Of a stretch of 64,000 bases of DNA, positions 36,059 to 48,566 are shown piece after piece (within the stretch, counting starts at the first letter, position 1; every line of letters begins with the position of its first letter). This stretch comes from Neckera pumila (Eukaryota; Streptophyta; Bryopsida; Hypnales; Neckeraceae): the NCBI GenBank assembly GCA_963969595.1, contig OZ018418.1, positions 10,979,001-11,043,000 on the forward strand. The letters run 5' to 3'. Both the position numbers and the translations under genes were made by a program. Below the pieces are notes generated by a model, which was given only the letters and a program-made list of their open reading frames with translations, was not told where the DNA came from and did not search any database.

Positions 36059-38121
36059 ATTTTTTTACACATGGACAATCTGAATAAAAAATTTTGAGTT
36101 CAAGGTTTGGATTAATATGCACCGTGCCATAGCTAAATTAAAATTAGAAGCAATTTGGAATTTCTTTGGTTATTAAAAGAATTTAAATTAAAATTATTTC
36201 ACATTGTAGGTCTAAATGCCATCAAACAAAGCTTGTGCACCCCTCCTTATTAATGGCTTTCCAACATTATTACTAATAAAGTAGAGTGCTTCATGCCTTC
36301 TCCACAGGTGAAACAAAAATAAAAGTATATTTCTAATTTTGTTGAACCAGGAAGTTCATGCTAGCAACTTACATTTGGTTCATGTATTAGCAACTTAAAA
36401 AGTTCATACTAGCAACTTAATTCAGTATGTTTTTTGACAATAAAGGAGCCATCACTGTCAAATACTTTTAGAAACTACAATTCCTAAATCATGACAAGTA
36501 TAATGTAAGCTGGTATTACAAAATAAAACTTAGGAAGTTGTAAACCATTCAAAGAGTTAGAAATCATGAGCAAATTTCATTTGTGCGTGCTACTTTTACT
36601 TCTTAGTTGCCATGAACCCAAAAAATTGTGTTCAAGATTTTAAAAAACCCAAAGGCTTACTGTGGTATCTAAAATTTCCTATAGAATTCAAATCCAAAAA
36701 TAATGTTTTGAATTTTTTAAGTATTGAAGATTGATAATTATTCATGTTTTGCTCTTATGTTTCTTTTCCAATTATTTCTCATTTCCTAATTAGTGATGGT
36801 AGATCAAAGTTGCTAGGCTAATTAATATACGTGTATGAGAGGTTGAACCGCTTATATCATGCTAGTACTACGATGCAATTATGATTATGGTAACATGTAG
36901 AGGCCATGAACTGGATGATTTATTTGTAATGTACCAAGGCATTACTATTTTGTTCTATTTGAAGCCAATTATGGTTCACATCATCTCCAATTCAAGATCA
37001 TGTTAGAAATTGAAAGTAGTTATTATGATAAATTGGGAAAAAGATCCTTGTATTGATTGCATTTGAAACAAGGAGTTAAAACTCATATAAAGCAACTACG
37101 GTGTAAAGTTCATTGAATGAAAAAAACTAAATCGAAATACATTTCCACTTTCCTTGTATTCACTGTTTTTTCTCAGCGCTTTTGAAGATGTGCTAATCTA
37201 AATATTATTCCTAAAAAACTTTAATAAATTATGAAAAGAAACTAATTTATGAAAATGAAGCGGTCACTAATTTGATTTTTCTCACTAGAAAAATACAACT
37301 TCTACAAAATTAATGAACCATGACACCCTAAGTACTATTGAATAATCCTGAATGATAAAACCTAATAAATTTTTGCAGGCTCACGCTTTCAATATATACT
37401 AATTTGCACATGTGAGTTGAATTGAAGTTAGTTTCTTGATAATTCACTACAACAGTAGATAACATTTGAATCATCTGTGAATGTCGGTGTTGTACTTCAC
37501 GAACGTGAAATTTTAAAACTTATGGAATTTGTACGTGAAAGTACTTTAATTCTAATGTAAAATTGCTAAATATCCTAAAGATTAAGAATCCATTAGCCCT
37601 TTCAATTCGTGTTAAACTATTTTCATTCTAAAAAGGAATGAAATTTTTTTGAATGAACCATGTACTATAAAACTTTAAGGCCCTCAACTTGTAAGGTTAC
37701 TTAATGGAAATTGTACATGAAAGATTTTCTTTATTAAATGTGAAAATTTCTAATTATTCCAAAGTTGAAAAAACAAATGGCATGCTAAATTCATGCTCAT
37801 ATTATTTCATTCATTGTTTTAATGAAAAAAAATTAAATGAAGTGAATTGTCATTTAAGGAACCACCTAATTCTTTAATTTTTTTGTAAATTTATTTTTCT
37901 TAAAACATAGAAGATGTAAATATTCCAAAGAATACTAATCCATGAGTTTTTTTATTTTAAAATATTTTTATTTTTGTGCTATGGGAATGATAAGAAATAA
38001 ATCATAAACCATATACAAATTTTTTAGACTTCAAGCTCCAAAACTTATTGAGTTTGTACAAGAAAGAATTAGCATTAAAAACATACAAGTTCTAAATATT
38101 CATAGCATCAATTTCAAATTG
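36059..38121. other. AT-rich DNA, possible old satellite monomers at its right end
   Basis: No gene. From about 37500 to 38120 similar phrases (ACTTATGGAATTTGTACGTG near 37520, TTAATGGAAATTGTACATG near 37700, TTATTGAGTTTGTACAAG near 38045) recur about every 180 bp, as if the satellite array at 38122 began earlier and decayed. Confidence 0.4.
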
Positions 38122-40110
38122 ATAGGCGCATGAAATTTACGCTTGTTTTTTCTTAATCTACTATGTAACCCAAAATTTATGGACCCTGCCGAGTATTTTA
38201 TAGAACTCTTATCTCCTAAATTTGAAAAATAATGCATGTTGGAATGGGGAAGAAATTGTTCAAATTGTTAACTTTGAGAGCATCACTTTGGACTTTATGG
38301 GCGCATTAAATTTACGTTTTCTTTTCTTTAATCTACTACATTAATAACCCAAAATTTATGGACCCTAGTATGTACTTTTTAAAACTAATATCTTCCATGT
38401 TTAGAAAATAGTGCACATTCGAATGGAAAAAAGAATGTACAAATTGTAAATATTTAGAGCATCCCTTTAGAAACCATGGTTGCATTAAAGTTACGCTTCT
38501 TTTCGTTTAATCTTTATTTCAAAACCTTGAACCCATGGATCTTGCCTTGTATTTTATAGAACTAGTATCTCCTAATTTTGAAAAATAATGCACGCTGGAA
38601 TGGGAAAAAAATTGTATAAGTTCTGAACATTGAAGGAATGACTTTGGAATTCATGTGCGCATTAAAGGTACGCTTTGTTTTTTTTAATGTATTACGTAGT
38701 CCACAGTCCATGGGTCCTGCCCTGTATTTTATAGAACTAATATCTCCTAAATTTAAAAAATAACGCATGTTGGAATGGGAAAAGAATTGTACAAGTTGTG
38801 AATATTTAGAGCATCATTTTGGAATCCAGGTGCACATTAAAGTTACATTTTTTTTTTAATCTTCTACGTAACCCAAAATTCATGGGCCATAACAGCCTGG
38901 CTTGTACTTTATAAAATTGATATCTCCTAAGCTTAGAAAATAGTGCATGTTGGAATACAAAAAAAAATGGACAAATTGTGAATATGTAGAGCATCACTTT
39001 GGAATTCATGGTTGCATTAAAGTTATGCTTGTTTTTGTTTAATCTACTTCTTAGTCCTAAATCCATGGATCTTGCCCTATATTTTTTAGAACTGGTACTT
39101 CTTAAATTTAAAAACTATGCATGTGTGAATGGAAAAAAAATTTTACAATTTGTAAATATGGAGAGAATCACTTTGGATCTCATGGGTGCATTAAAGTTAC
39201 GCTTGATTTTTTTAAATCTACTACGTAATTTAAAATTTATGGATCCTACCCTATACTTTATAGAACTGGTAACTCTTAAATTTAAAAATTAGTGCACATT
39301 GGAATGGGGAAAAACTGTACAAGTTGTGAATATTTAGAGCATCCTTTTGGAATCCATGGGTGCATTAAATTTACGCCTCCTTTTTTTTAATCTTCTACGT
39401 AACCCAAAATTCATTGGCCCTGGCCTGTATTTTATAAAACTAATATCTCCTAAGTTTAGAAAATAGTGCACTTTGGAATGGAAAAAAAATTGTATAAGTT
39501 GTGAATATTTAGAGCATCCCTTTGAAATCCATGGTTGCATTAAAGTTATGCTTTCTTTTGTTTCATATACTTCCTAACCCTAAACCCAGGGATCCTGCCC
39601 AATATTTTATAGAACTAGTATCTCTTAAATTGAAAAATATTGCACGTTGGAATGTGAAAAGAAATTGTACAAGTTTTGAACATTGTGGGAGTGAATTTGG
39701 AATTCATGGGCGCATTAAAGGTACAATTCAATTTTTTTTAATCTTCTATGTACCCAAAAATTTACGGATCCTGCCCTGTATTTTATAGAACTAGTATCTC
39801 TTAAATTTAAAATAGTGCAATTTGGAATGGGAAAAAAATTGTACAAGCTGTGAATGTTGAGAACATCCTTTTGGAATTCACAAGCACATTGAATGTATGC
39901 TTTCATTTTTTTAATCTTCTACATAACCCAAAGTTCATGCATCCGCCCCTGTATTTTATAGAACTGGTATCTCCTAAGTTCAAAAAATAGTGCATGTTGG
40001 AATGGGAAAAAAATGTAGAAGTTGTGATTAATTAAGACATTACGTTGGATTCATGGTTGCATTAAATTTATGCTTTCATTTGTTTAATCTTCTAAGCACC
40101 ACAAAAAATC
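38122..40110. repeat. Satellite array of about 176-bp monomers in a three-monomer higher order
   Basis: The phrase GCATTAAAGTTACGCTT or a variant occurs 12 times (near 38126, 38299, 38480, 38656, 38831, 39011, 39187, 39360, 39536, 39710, 39885, 40057), every 172-181 bp. Each is followed by a T run, TAATCTTCTACGTAACCC, a CCATGGATCCTGCC-like block and TATTTTATAGAACT. Monomers of one type (ATGGTTGCATTAAAG plus a GTTTAAT variant) recur at 38480, 39011, 39536 and 40057, every third unit. Short open frames across the array on both strands are by-products. Confidence 0.9.
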
Positions 40111-41109
40111 TTCTACATACTGAGTTATTTTGGGTTGGTTTCCATTAGATATTTGAGTTTAGTTACACTTTCTTTTTATTTTATTTATTTCCATTTGTAC
40201 ACATGGAGGTTAGTGAACTCTAGTTATAAAAGATTAATATTGTAGATGTGTGCCCTTTTGCCTTTGCCACAGTCCAAATAAAAGTAGAAGTAATTTTGAA
40301 CCCATAAAAAATTGATATAAAATGAATTTTTATATTGTAGTTCTTAACTCCATATAACCATAAACAAAACCAGTGCATCCCTCCTTGCTGAGAGCTTTTA
40401 AAAGATACCAATTATGTGACTAAAGGACAAACAGTCTAGAATTCAATATAATTTAACATCCAAAAATAATTCTAGAATCCCCTACCCTGAAGTACAACGT
40501 GGATCCCAATGCCAAAAAACATAGTTGTTGCCCAAAAAAAAATAATAAAAAAAAATAAGAGAAAAACTAATTTTCTGATTTTTTTTTCATTTGCTAAATT
40601 TTTAAGCTCAATACATTTTTTACAATGAGTTAGAACGCCTCAAATCGAAGTTTGTGCATCCCTTTTCATTGAGAGTTTCATAGAAAATAACGGCAATGCA
40701 AGTAGAAGACAGACGGTCCAAAGAATTTGAATGTCAAAAACAAAGAAACAAATCAAACAAACAAAACATTCAAAAAAAATCTTTTAAAACATTGGATAAC
40801 TCGCAAGTTCTCAATAGTAATTGCAATTTTCTATACAGTGACAAGTGTCAAGAAATTAGTGTGATTTAGAATTAGATTGCGTGGCACTTACTTTAGGGTT
40901 TAGGGTTTAGGGGTCAAGGCCTGGTTTGAGGGGTCCTATGCATGGTCTTAGGGGTCTATGGACGGTTTAGGCTCCCCATCTTTTAGTCATCTCTTTCGCT
41001 GGAAACCTAGATGCCCTAAAATTTGGGACTGAGTGTGTTTTTTGGACAAATGTTGTCAACCGGCGTGTGTTTCGGCGTAGTTGTTTCTTTGTGTTTTTTT
41101 CGGCGGATG
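40111..41109. other. AT-rich spacer
   Basis: No gene. It includes a short TTTAGGGTTTAGGG stretch near 40893. Confidence 0.45.
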
Positions 41110-41998
41110 CTCAATATGAGCTCCAAATTGTCACTTGGGACTCTAGATTTCTTTTTTTTGAAATTTGCAATTTAGAATAGGTAAAAATATACAAAAAGAC
41201 ATAAAAAGAGTGTAGAACCAAAATAGGATTGTACCATACCCATTATAGTGTTTGGTCTAATTTTGATTTTATATCTAAACCATCCCCAAACCTCGCCCAG
41301 AAATAGAGTCTAAACCACAAGATAGCAGGTTTTAGAGGATTTTAGTCACACAGCCTCAGTAGGGCTAAATCCCACTGGAATGTAGCGATGCATGTCTAGA
41401 TTGGTCCTAGGGATTCACAGTGATCCATATAACAAGTCTTAGATTAGGTTTTGAATCCCCCATTAGATCGACAAATTCCCGGAAACCCCAGTTGTTAACA
41501 TGTTGGAGCCACTAAACTCAAGACGGGGCCATGGAGGAATCTACAGCCCAAAGATGGTGCTCTAGGGTAAATTCCATGCCAGGAGTCCAACGGCAAAATT
41601 GATTCGCCAACATCACAAAATTCCCCTGTCAAAAATTGTCCCTAGTATTTGTACAATTATCGTCGGGCATTGCTTTCATGTTACATTCATGAATTTGGAA
41701 ATATTGTTGTAACACAATATTGACATTCATTACTACCATGCAGTTTAGGCATCTCATTCAAATTTGAGTTTGACGTGTGAAAGTTGCATAATAACTATGC
41801 ATGACAAAATATGTATGACTTCAGTGGTTTAGTGATGGGCAACTAATTTCGAGCAGCATTAGTGTTTTTCTAAGACACGTAAAGTTAGTGCAATAATCAC
41901 ACAACATCCTGTCTGTGCAAAGTTATTGTACTAACATTGCATATTTTTATTCTTTCACAATTTCAATACTAAGTCAATTGAAAAGCAGGAATTGTTTC

Positions 41999-42349
41999 AA
42001 AGTAAAAATTTAGACCTCATTTAGGCATAGTAGAATAACTTTTTTCAAAAAAATTTGAACTAAAAAAAGTTGGTAAATGAATCTAGATTTTATATTCAAA
42101 AATTTGTTTGAGATTTAGAGTCTCCAATCAAAAGTTATGGACAAAGTTTAGAGATAGGGTGGAAAGGACATTTTTTTGACATTTTCAAACATTGCCTTTG
42201 ACTTTTGTCCATAACTTATGACTAGAGTCTCTAAATCTTAAACGGATTTTTTGACATGAAATCTGGATTCATTCACCAACTTATATCAGTTCAAAGTTTT
42301 TTTAAATAAGGTATTCTACTATACCAAATTGAGGTTTGAATTTCTACTT
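41999..42349. repeat. Foldback element, arms about 165 bp (copy 3)
   Basis: The left arm AAAGTAAAAATTTAGACCTC pairs with the right arm ending GAGGTTTGAATTTCTACTTT. Inner text about TCCAATCAAAAGTTATGGAC links it to the foldbacks at 14847 and 16356. Confidence 0.75.
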
Positions 42350-43870
42350 TGAACACAATTTATACATTTTCAAAATAACTTGACTATAAGAAGTGAAGCT
42401 CTCATCTTCAAGTTATCCCATATCTTTTGAGTGTCCATAGATTGGGTTATAGTATAAAGAGGACCTCTCCACCCTCAACTCTTACCAGTTGCCAGTGAAG
42501 AGATTCCATCAATACGTTACCAAGTTTCTTGCTAACCTACTCATGTAATCAATTCAAGCTAAAATGAAATAATTCTTTCACGACGCTATCAAGTTTCTTA
42601 TCAAGTTTCTTCAAAGCCTAGTGATGGATTTAGTTCAAACTTAAATTTGATGGCCTACAATGATGATGGATATAATTCAAAATGCCAAAGATTTAGTTAA
42701 GAAATCTTTTAAAATTAGAATGGTGATCAACAATTGAACATTGACAATACTTTTTGGAACAATGATACCATTTAATAAGCACTATTCTAGTAATGACTCT
42801 AATGACATTGTTGTCATAAATTTTTTGTGTCCTTCAATGCATAGAAAATGCACGATAAAGAATGTAAATTTTTTAGCATAATTTGTGTTTTGTGCGCACT
42901 TGTGATTAACATATAAAAGCTACATAGTTGATATTAATTACAAAATAGTGCCATTTCTTTGCAATAATCATATGCATCGTAACAATGCAATAACTTGCAA
43001 ATTAACGTACGCACCCATGAAGTAATAGTAACTATATGATAATTGCTAACAACTCGTTGGTTCTGAATTTTAAGATGAAGATTCCCTTATATGCAAAAGA
43101 TTCCCGCACCATCAATAATTCGAGGAGATGGCCAATTTAGGTCTCCACTAACCAATTGTGCCAGGTACGGAAACGCACCTCCACATCTTTTGCTAGGCTC
43201 TATGAGAGTTCCCACGAAAATTCCCGAAATCTTCCAACTTGCAGAAGAACCTTTTCCAAGTGCTCAACCGTTCTAACCTCCAACGGGAATTTCTTAAAAA
43301 TTATCCAGGTTGTAGTAAAATCTCACTAAAAATTAGGATAGCTTGTTTTATGCTAATAATGCGTTCCGATAAGTTTTGCAGCATTCCGATAGCAGAAGAT
43401 ATCCAAACCGGCAAGATTCCTCGTGAAATTCATCACGTCACGACATCCCCGCGATATTGACCCGCATTCTGAGGGTACACAACGGCAAAACAGCGTCAAC
43501 TAGGAGTCTTTTCCTACTCCCTTTCACCTTTCGGAGACCCCGGGCTAGTTACCTTTCTCAAAAAAGGAAACCCCCAAGAGTTGGAAATTTACCACGATTA
43601 GATTTTTAATCTAGGCTAGCCTATGTTGGGATTTTGATTCTGGTACGGGGGGTAGGAGGGTCCTAGACTAAAAATGGCGTTCTGGATCCAATGGCGCAGT
43701 CCGTTTGACATTTGGAGTTGATCTTCAAAATTTAAGAGGTTGATTGAGCATAGGTAGTAGAAAGTGAAAATCTAGGATTAGGATGAAAATCTTTGAGGAT
43801 GAGGATAAAAATCCAAGTTGTTAAGGTTACTAGTAGGAATTTAGGAAGGGGGAGTGATCCCTTGGAAATC

Positions 43871-43880
43871 TATAAAAGGG
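43871..43880 (+). promoter_or_regulatory. TATA box of LTR-like unit B
   Basis: TATAAAAGGG is followed about 30 bp on by a pyrimidine-rich start-site-like region (CTTTCCTCTCTAAAATC). Position is shared with unit A. Confidence 0.5.
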
Positions 43881-44309
43881 CTCCACTTTCCTCTCTAAAA
43901 TCACCCCCATAGTTGTTTTTGGGTCCGTGAGTCCAAGTCATATTGGATATTTTGGCGTTTGAAGCCAAAAAACCTCTATGGTGTTTTTGGAGCACTTTTG
44001 GCTCCATTTTTTTTTTTTTTCAAGCTTTGAAGGTCCTTGGGGGTCCTTCTATCTTACCTTGTGTACTCCTTGTGCGTTTTTTCCTGTGATTTTTATATTT
44101 TTGTGAACTAATCCTTGTGTCTTGAGGGTCTTTTGTGTTTTCTACTAATCCTAAAGCCACCCCCTTTCATGCCTTGGCGTATGCCGCCATAGGGGGCCTT
44201 TAGAGTGTGAGTCATTTGCTTTACCTCATTATACTAACTCACGTGTTCTCTTAAGTCAAGTTCTTACCTTCTTCTAACGTGCCTCTTGTTGAGTGGACCC
44301 TCCTACGGG

Positions 44310-44640
44310 ACGGCAAAGCTTTGAACCTCCTTTGTGTATGTTTCCTAAGTTTATTTCAAACCTTCTTCTAACATTCCCCTTGTTGAGTGGACCCCCCTAC
44401 GGGACAGCGAAGCTTTGACCCTATATGTGCTTCATTTAAAAGTCTTATTTCTTTTCCTCTTCTAAAGTCTCTCACATTGTCTGGACCCCCCTTGGATACG
44501 GCAAAGCTTTGAACTAGTGACAAGGTTGAAGTCCTAAAGTGTGTGCTAAAAGTTTAGGCCGTGGAGCTTTGAACCCCTGGAGTGCCACCAAGTCCTAAAG
44601 TTGGTATTCAACCGAACTTAGCGGCAAAGCTTTGAACTTC
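44310..44640 (+). repeat. Five spaced CGGCAAAGCTTTGAAC motifs, unit B
   Basis: Motif starts lie near 44310, 44403, 44498, 44560 and 44620. Spacing is 60-95 bp. The core GCAAAGCTTTGAAC is better conserved than the text between. Confidence 0.75.
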
Positions 44641-45761
44641 CCAAGTATTTAGTTCCAAAGTTTAGTTTCTAAGACCTTCATGGAAACGTCCAAAGTTTAG
44701 CTTCCAAGATATGTAGGTTTCCTATTGCGTCTAGTGAGTTTAGTTGTTCCCCAAGTTTTTAGTTAGTTTAGTTGTTCCCCAAGTTTTATTTTCCCCAAGT
44801 GTATTTCCCCCGGTTTCTCTTAGTTAGCAAAGATCTAGTTTTCCCTTAGTTAGCAAAAAATCCAATTTTCCTTAGTTAGCAAAAATCCGGTTTCCCTTAG
44901 TTAGCAAAAATCTAGTTTCCCTTAGTAGCAAAAATCCAGTTTTCCCTTAGCTAGCTAGTCCAGCATCAGTCCAGCATCCAGAACCAGCATCAGTCCAGCA
45001 TCTGAACCAGCATCAATCAAGCATACAAAAATAAAAAAAATAAATATAAATATAAATTAAACCGACCCCCTAGCCAGCCAGCCAGTCAGGAGGCGGGCAG
45101 GCAGGCAGGCTAGGCAGCTTGGCAGCCAGCCAATCAAGGCCCCAGATTGGGCTCCCCCACTTTGAACTCTTTTTCTTTGGTTTCCGATTTTTGGTGGTTT
45201 TTTGGATTCTCTCAAACTAAAACAAAACAAAAACACAACAAAAGAATGTTGGACTAACCTATTGCTAGCTAGGGTTGGAGTAGGATTAGGGTCAAAAAAT
45301 ACAAAAGGGAGGAGGGAGAAAAGAGCGGAGCACCATCGTACCTACACACAAAAGTAGCCTCACTCTCACACTTACACACAATGGAGGAGAGTAGGGAGGT
45401 AGGAGGCTAAATAGGAGGAGAAGGAGAAAGACGATAAATAGTGGGCTACTTAGAAAGGCTAGGAGGAATAGGAGAAAATCTAAAAAGAGGCCTTGATAGC
45501 CGTTAGAGGAGGATGGGGGGTATGATGACGTAAGAACTTTGTAAGAGAATAGTGGACACATTGATGTTGCATAGTTGTCAAAGTTGGTAGTGTAAGGCCC
45601 CATAAAATGTTTGGTGGAATAGTCCCAAGGTAGAAGAAAATAGGAGGAAGAAAAAAAAAGGAAAGAAGTTAGGGGGTAACATTTCTTTCAAAAATTAAGC
45701 AGTGAGCTTTGGGAGAAAAAAAAGCCAACAAATCATCATGGACGGGGATACGTAGGAGCAC

Positions 45762-45797
45762 ATGGACGACGTCATCTCTACTACCGGCAGTGATGAG
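45762..45797 (+). other. Candidate short leader exon with splice donor, unit B
   Basis: ATG starts 12 codons (MDDVISTTGSDE) ending at GAG|GTAAGC. An earlier in-frame ATG at 45738 is cut off by a TAG. The acceptor is not identified. Confidence 0.3.
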
Positions 45798-47814
45798 GTA
45801 AGCCATTGAACTAATCCTTGGTATTTTTTTCCTAATTAGTTTGTGATTCTCTCAATTAGGCTTTAATCCAAAATAATTAGCAAAGATTAGCAAGAATTAG
45901 AGGTTTAGATTCAAAAGCTCATAGATTAGAATTAAGGGTTTCTGGAAACATATTACGCCAAAAATTTGGGTTTGGATCGACCACACTAAGTTTAGTCAAG
46001 CGGTTCAAAAGGGAAAAATTTTAGTAAACTTTGTTTTAGAAAACGATAGAACAAATTAGGACTAGAGTTAAAAATAGGAATTAGCATTAATTTAGGAGTC
46101 AACAATCTAGAATTAGGTTTGGAAAGTGGAAATTAGGAAGAAAATCAAGAGTTAAAAGTCCAATTAAAGCTAATCCGGGGCGATTAAATTAGGAATCCGG
46201 ATTTAGAATTAGAATTAGAGGGTTAATTTGGAAGTTTAACTTAGAGGTGAAAATTAAGCATGAATTAGGACATAAACTGTGGAAGTTTAGTTTAGAGGTT
46301 AAAATCTAGAATTAGATTTAGGAAGCACAATGTAGAATTAAAAATTAGAGGTTAAGAAAGATTAGGATAACATTTAGAAGTAATTTAGGAGTCAAAACCT
46401 AGAGTAACATTTAGAGGTTAAAAAATTAGAAGTAATTTTAGAAGTTAAAACATAGAGGTAACTTAGGAGTCAAAAATCTAGAGTAATACCTAGGGGTTAA
46501 AACTTAGAAGGTAGAAAGTTAGAGTAATATTTTGAAGGTAGAAAGTAGAGGAGAAAGTCGGAAGTAAATTTCTGAAGTTAAAAGTAAAAATTTAGAAGTA
46601 AAATTAAAGTAGAAGTAAAAAATTTAACATCACGGTAGAATATTAGAACAAATCCAAGGTTCAACCATAGAATGTAGAAGGTTAAAATCACCAACCAATT
46701 GGAACAGTCAACAAGTGGGAAATCACAAAGGAAAGCACCATAGAAGTGACAGAGGATAGAAACAACGTCCAAATAGGCTGGTTTTGCCCTTTATTTATCC
46801 AGGCTGTCCTCTTGGGTCAGCAACTAGTTAGTAGAAACATACACAATTGATTATAGCTACAACTACGGCCATCCACGAAACTAGGAAACATTAGCAAGTT
46901 CCATTGCTTGGAAGGCATAGTGGACCGTGCGCCCAACACCTTCTTAAATTAAAAGTGGATAAAAGGCTAGAACCGGGTCGTGTTTGCTCCATAACCAAGG
47001 GTGGGTAATTTAGCAACCACAGGATGTCCAAAATTTTGCGTTGCTTAAGACTCGTAAATGACATCAAATTTAACGTCGGACATCAGCATGCTAGAGGACC
47101 GGACATCCAAAAAACATGGGTCAAGAGGGTCCTCAAAGGCCGCCATGGGGCTGCCACCTAAGCACCACACGGACACGGGCAGTCACATAGGAATTTTTTC
47201 ATCCATTTTTGGCCGTGATGTGGCATCTGAGGTGGCACGTGAGGTGGCGGTGGAAAAAGTGATGTGGCATCCAGCAAAGATGATGTGGCATGCCAAGTCA
47301 GTATTTTTTTTTGTTGTCTAAGAATTTTCTTGCTGTCTTTGAAGACGTCAACATAGACATCTGTACGTTTTTTGAGACATCAACTCAGACGTCTAGACGT
47401 TTTTATAGACGTATTTTGAAACAGCACCTTAGATGTCCAAATTTCTTGTGACATCAATGTAAACATCTACTTTTCACCATGAATACCTCTGGCATTCATG
47501 ATTGTTTGGTATGATTTAGGAGAACAAAATGATGTCACATTAGACATTCATGGAATGAAATGGACTATTCGTCATGATGTTAATATGGACAATTTCACAA
47601 GTCTTATATGATATCCACATGTATGTCATAATGTCCAATATAACATGTCATTCACAGTACACTATACATTATACATCATATATAACATACCATACATTAC
47701 ACATCATACGTCATATACCATATATAATACACCGTACAAAATACATCATAATTGACAATTATGTCACATGGCTTCAAAAGCCATTTGATGTGAGTTTATG
47801 GAGGGGAGAAGACG

Positions 47815-48566
47815 GGCTCTTTATACAAGTTGAGTGGTAGAGGGGAAGACAAACTATACAAGACATTGAAAATGTTGGATTTAAATTTTGGTAGAGCAAC
47901 ACACAGACGTCCAGCAGGATGTTTTTTGCATGTTTCAAAGGCCACTATAATGATGTTTCTATAGACGTTATACCAATTGTGACTATATTTCTTAAAACAT
48001 CTAGAAGTCTACAAAAACGTCCAAAAAAACATCTCAACGTTTTATAAAATGTTTCTAGTGATATTTCTACGTCTACTTAGACATCTCCAATACATGTGTA
48101 GAAAATGCAAAGATGGTCTCTTTATACAAGTAGAATGGTAGAAGAGAAGACAAACTATATGGGATTTTGAAAACGTTGGATTTAAATTTTGGTGGAGCAA
48201 CTCACAAACATCTAGTAGGATGTTTTTTGCATGTCTCAAAGGCCACTCTAATGACGTCTCTATAGACGTTATATCGATTGTGACTCTGTTTCCTAAAACA
48301 TCTACATTGAATAGGGGTATTGAGGGGATCCATACTAATTAGTTGACATCTCACACTATATAAATATCTACCATGGGTTGTACATTTTGTTGCAAATATG
48401 CACAATTTAGGAAGAAAGGTCCCTTTAATTATTTGGTCCCCTTAATACCCCTATTCAGTGTAGAAGTTTACAAAAACGTCCAAGAAAACATTTCAGTGCA
48501 TTATAAGATGTCTCTAGTGACATCTCTACGTCTACTTAGACATCTCCAAAACAATTATAGAAAACA
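47815..48566. repeat. Tandem duplication, units of about 296 bp, second carrying a MITE
   Basis: Unit 1 (47815-48110) and unit 2 (48115-48566) share CTCTTTATACAAGT, AAACTATA, TTGGATTTAAATTTTGGTGG and GGATGTTTTTTGCATGT. Unit 2 is longer by exactly the 156 bp of the MITE at 48305-48460. Confidence 0.9.
48305..48460. mobile_element. 156-bp MITE with TA target duplication and empty-site control
   Basis: The ends are CATTGAATAGGGGTATTGAG and, inverted, CACTGAATAGGGGTATTAAG. TA flanks both sides. The sister repeat unit has the unoccupied site (AAACATCTAGAAGT at about 47995-48008) where unit 2 has AAACATCTA, the MITE, then TAGAAGT. A TA duplication is typical of Tc1/mariner-type elements, but the end sequence is not the Stowaway consensus I know. 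Confidence 0.9.

Larger units (their letters stand above)
41110..47050 (+). mobile_element. Long LTR-like unit B, noncoding
   Basis: This is a same-strand, diverged copy of unit A (18236-22503). It starts TATGAGCTCCAAATTGTCAC and ends near ACCAAGGGTGGG then GTTGCTTAAG. It is longer than A mainly because about 1.45 kb (about 41630-43075) interrupts it, including a foldback repeat. It has a good TATA box (43871), five CGGCAAAGCTTTGAAC motifs, an AGCC/AGGC-rich stretch near 45070-45130, a leader exon at 45762, and long purine-rich AGAATTAG text. No protein frame is seen. A and B may be the two LTRs of one very old element or two separate insertions; the divergence favours the latter. Confidence 0.55.

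Noticed and set aside
38562..39906. Several 60-97 residue frames on both strands
   Set aside because: They arise from the 176-bp satellite; they repeat with its period and oppose each other.
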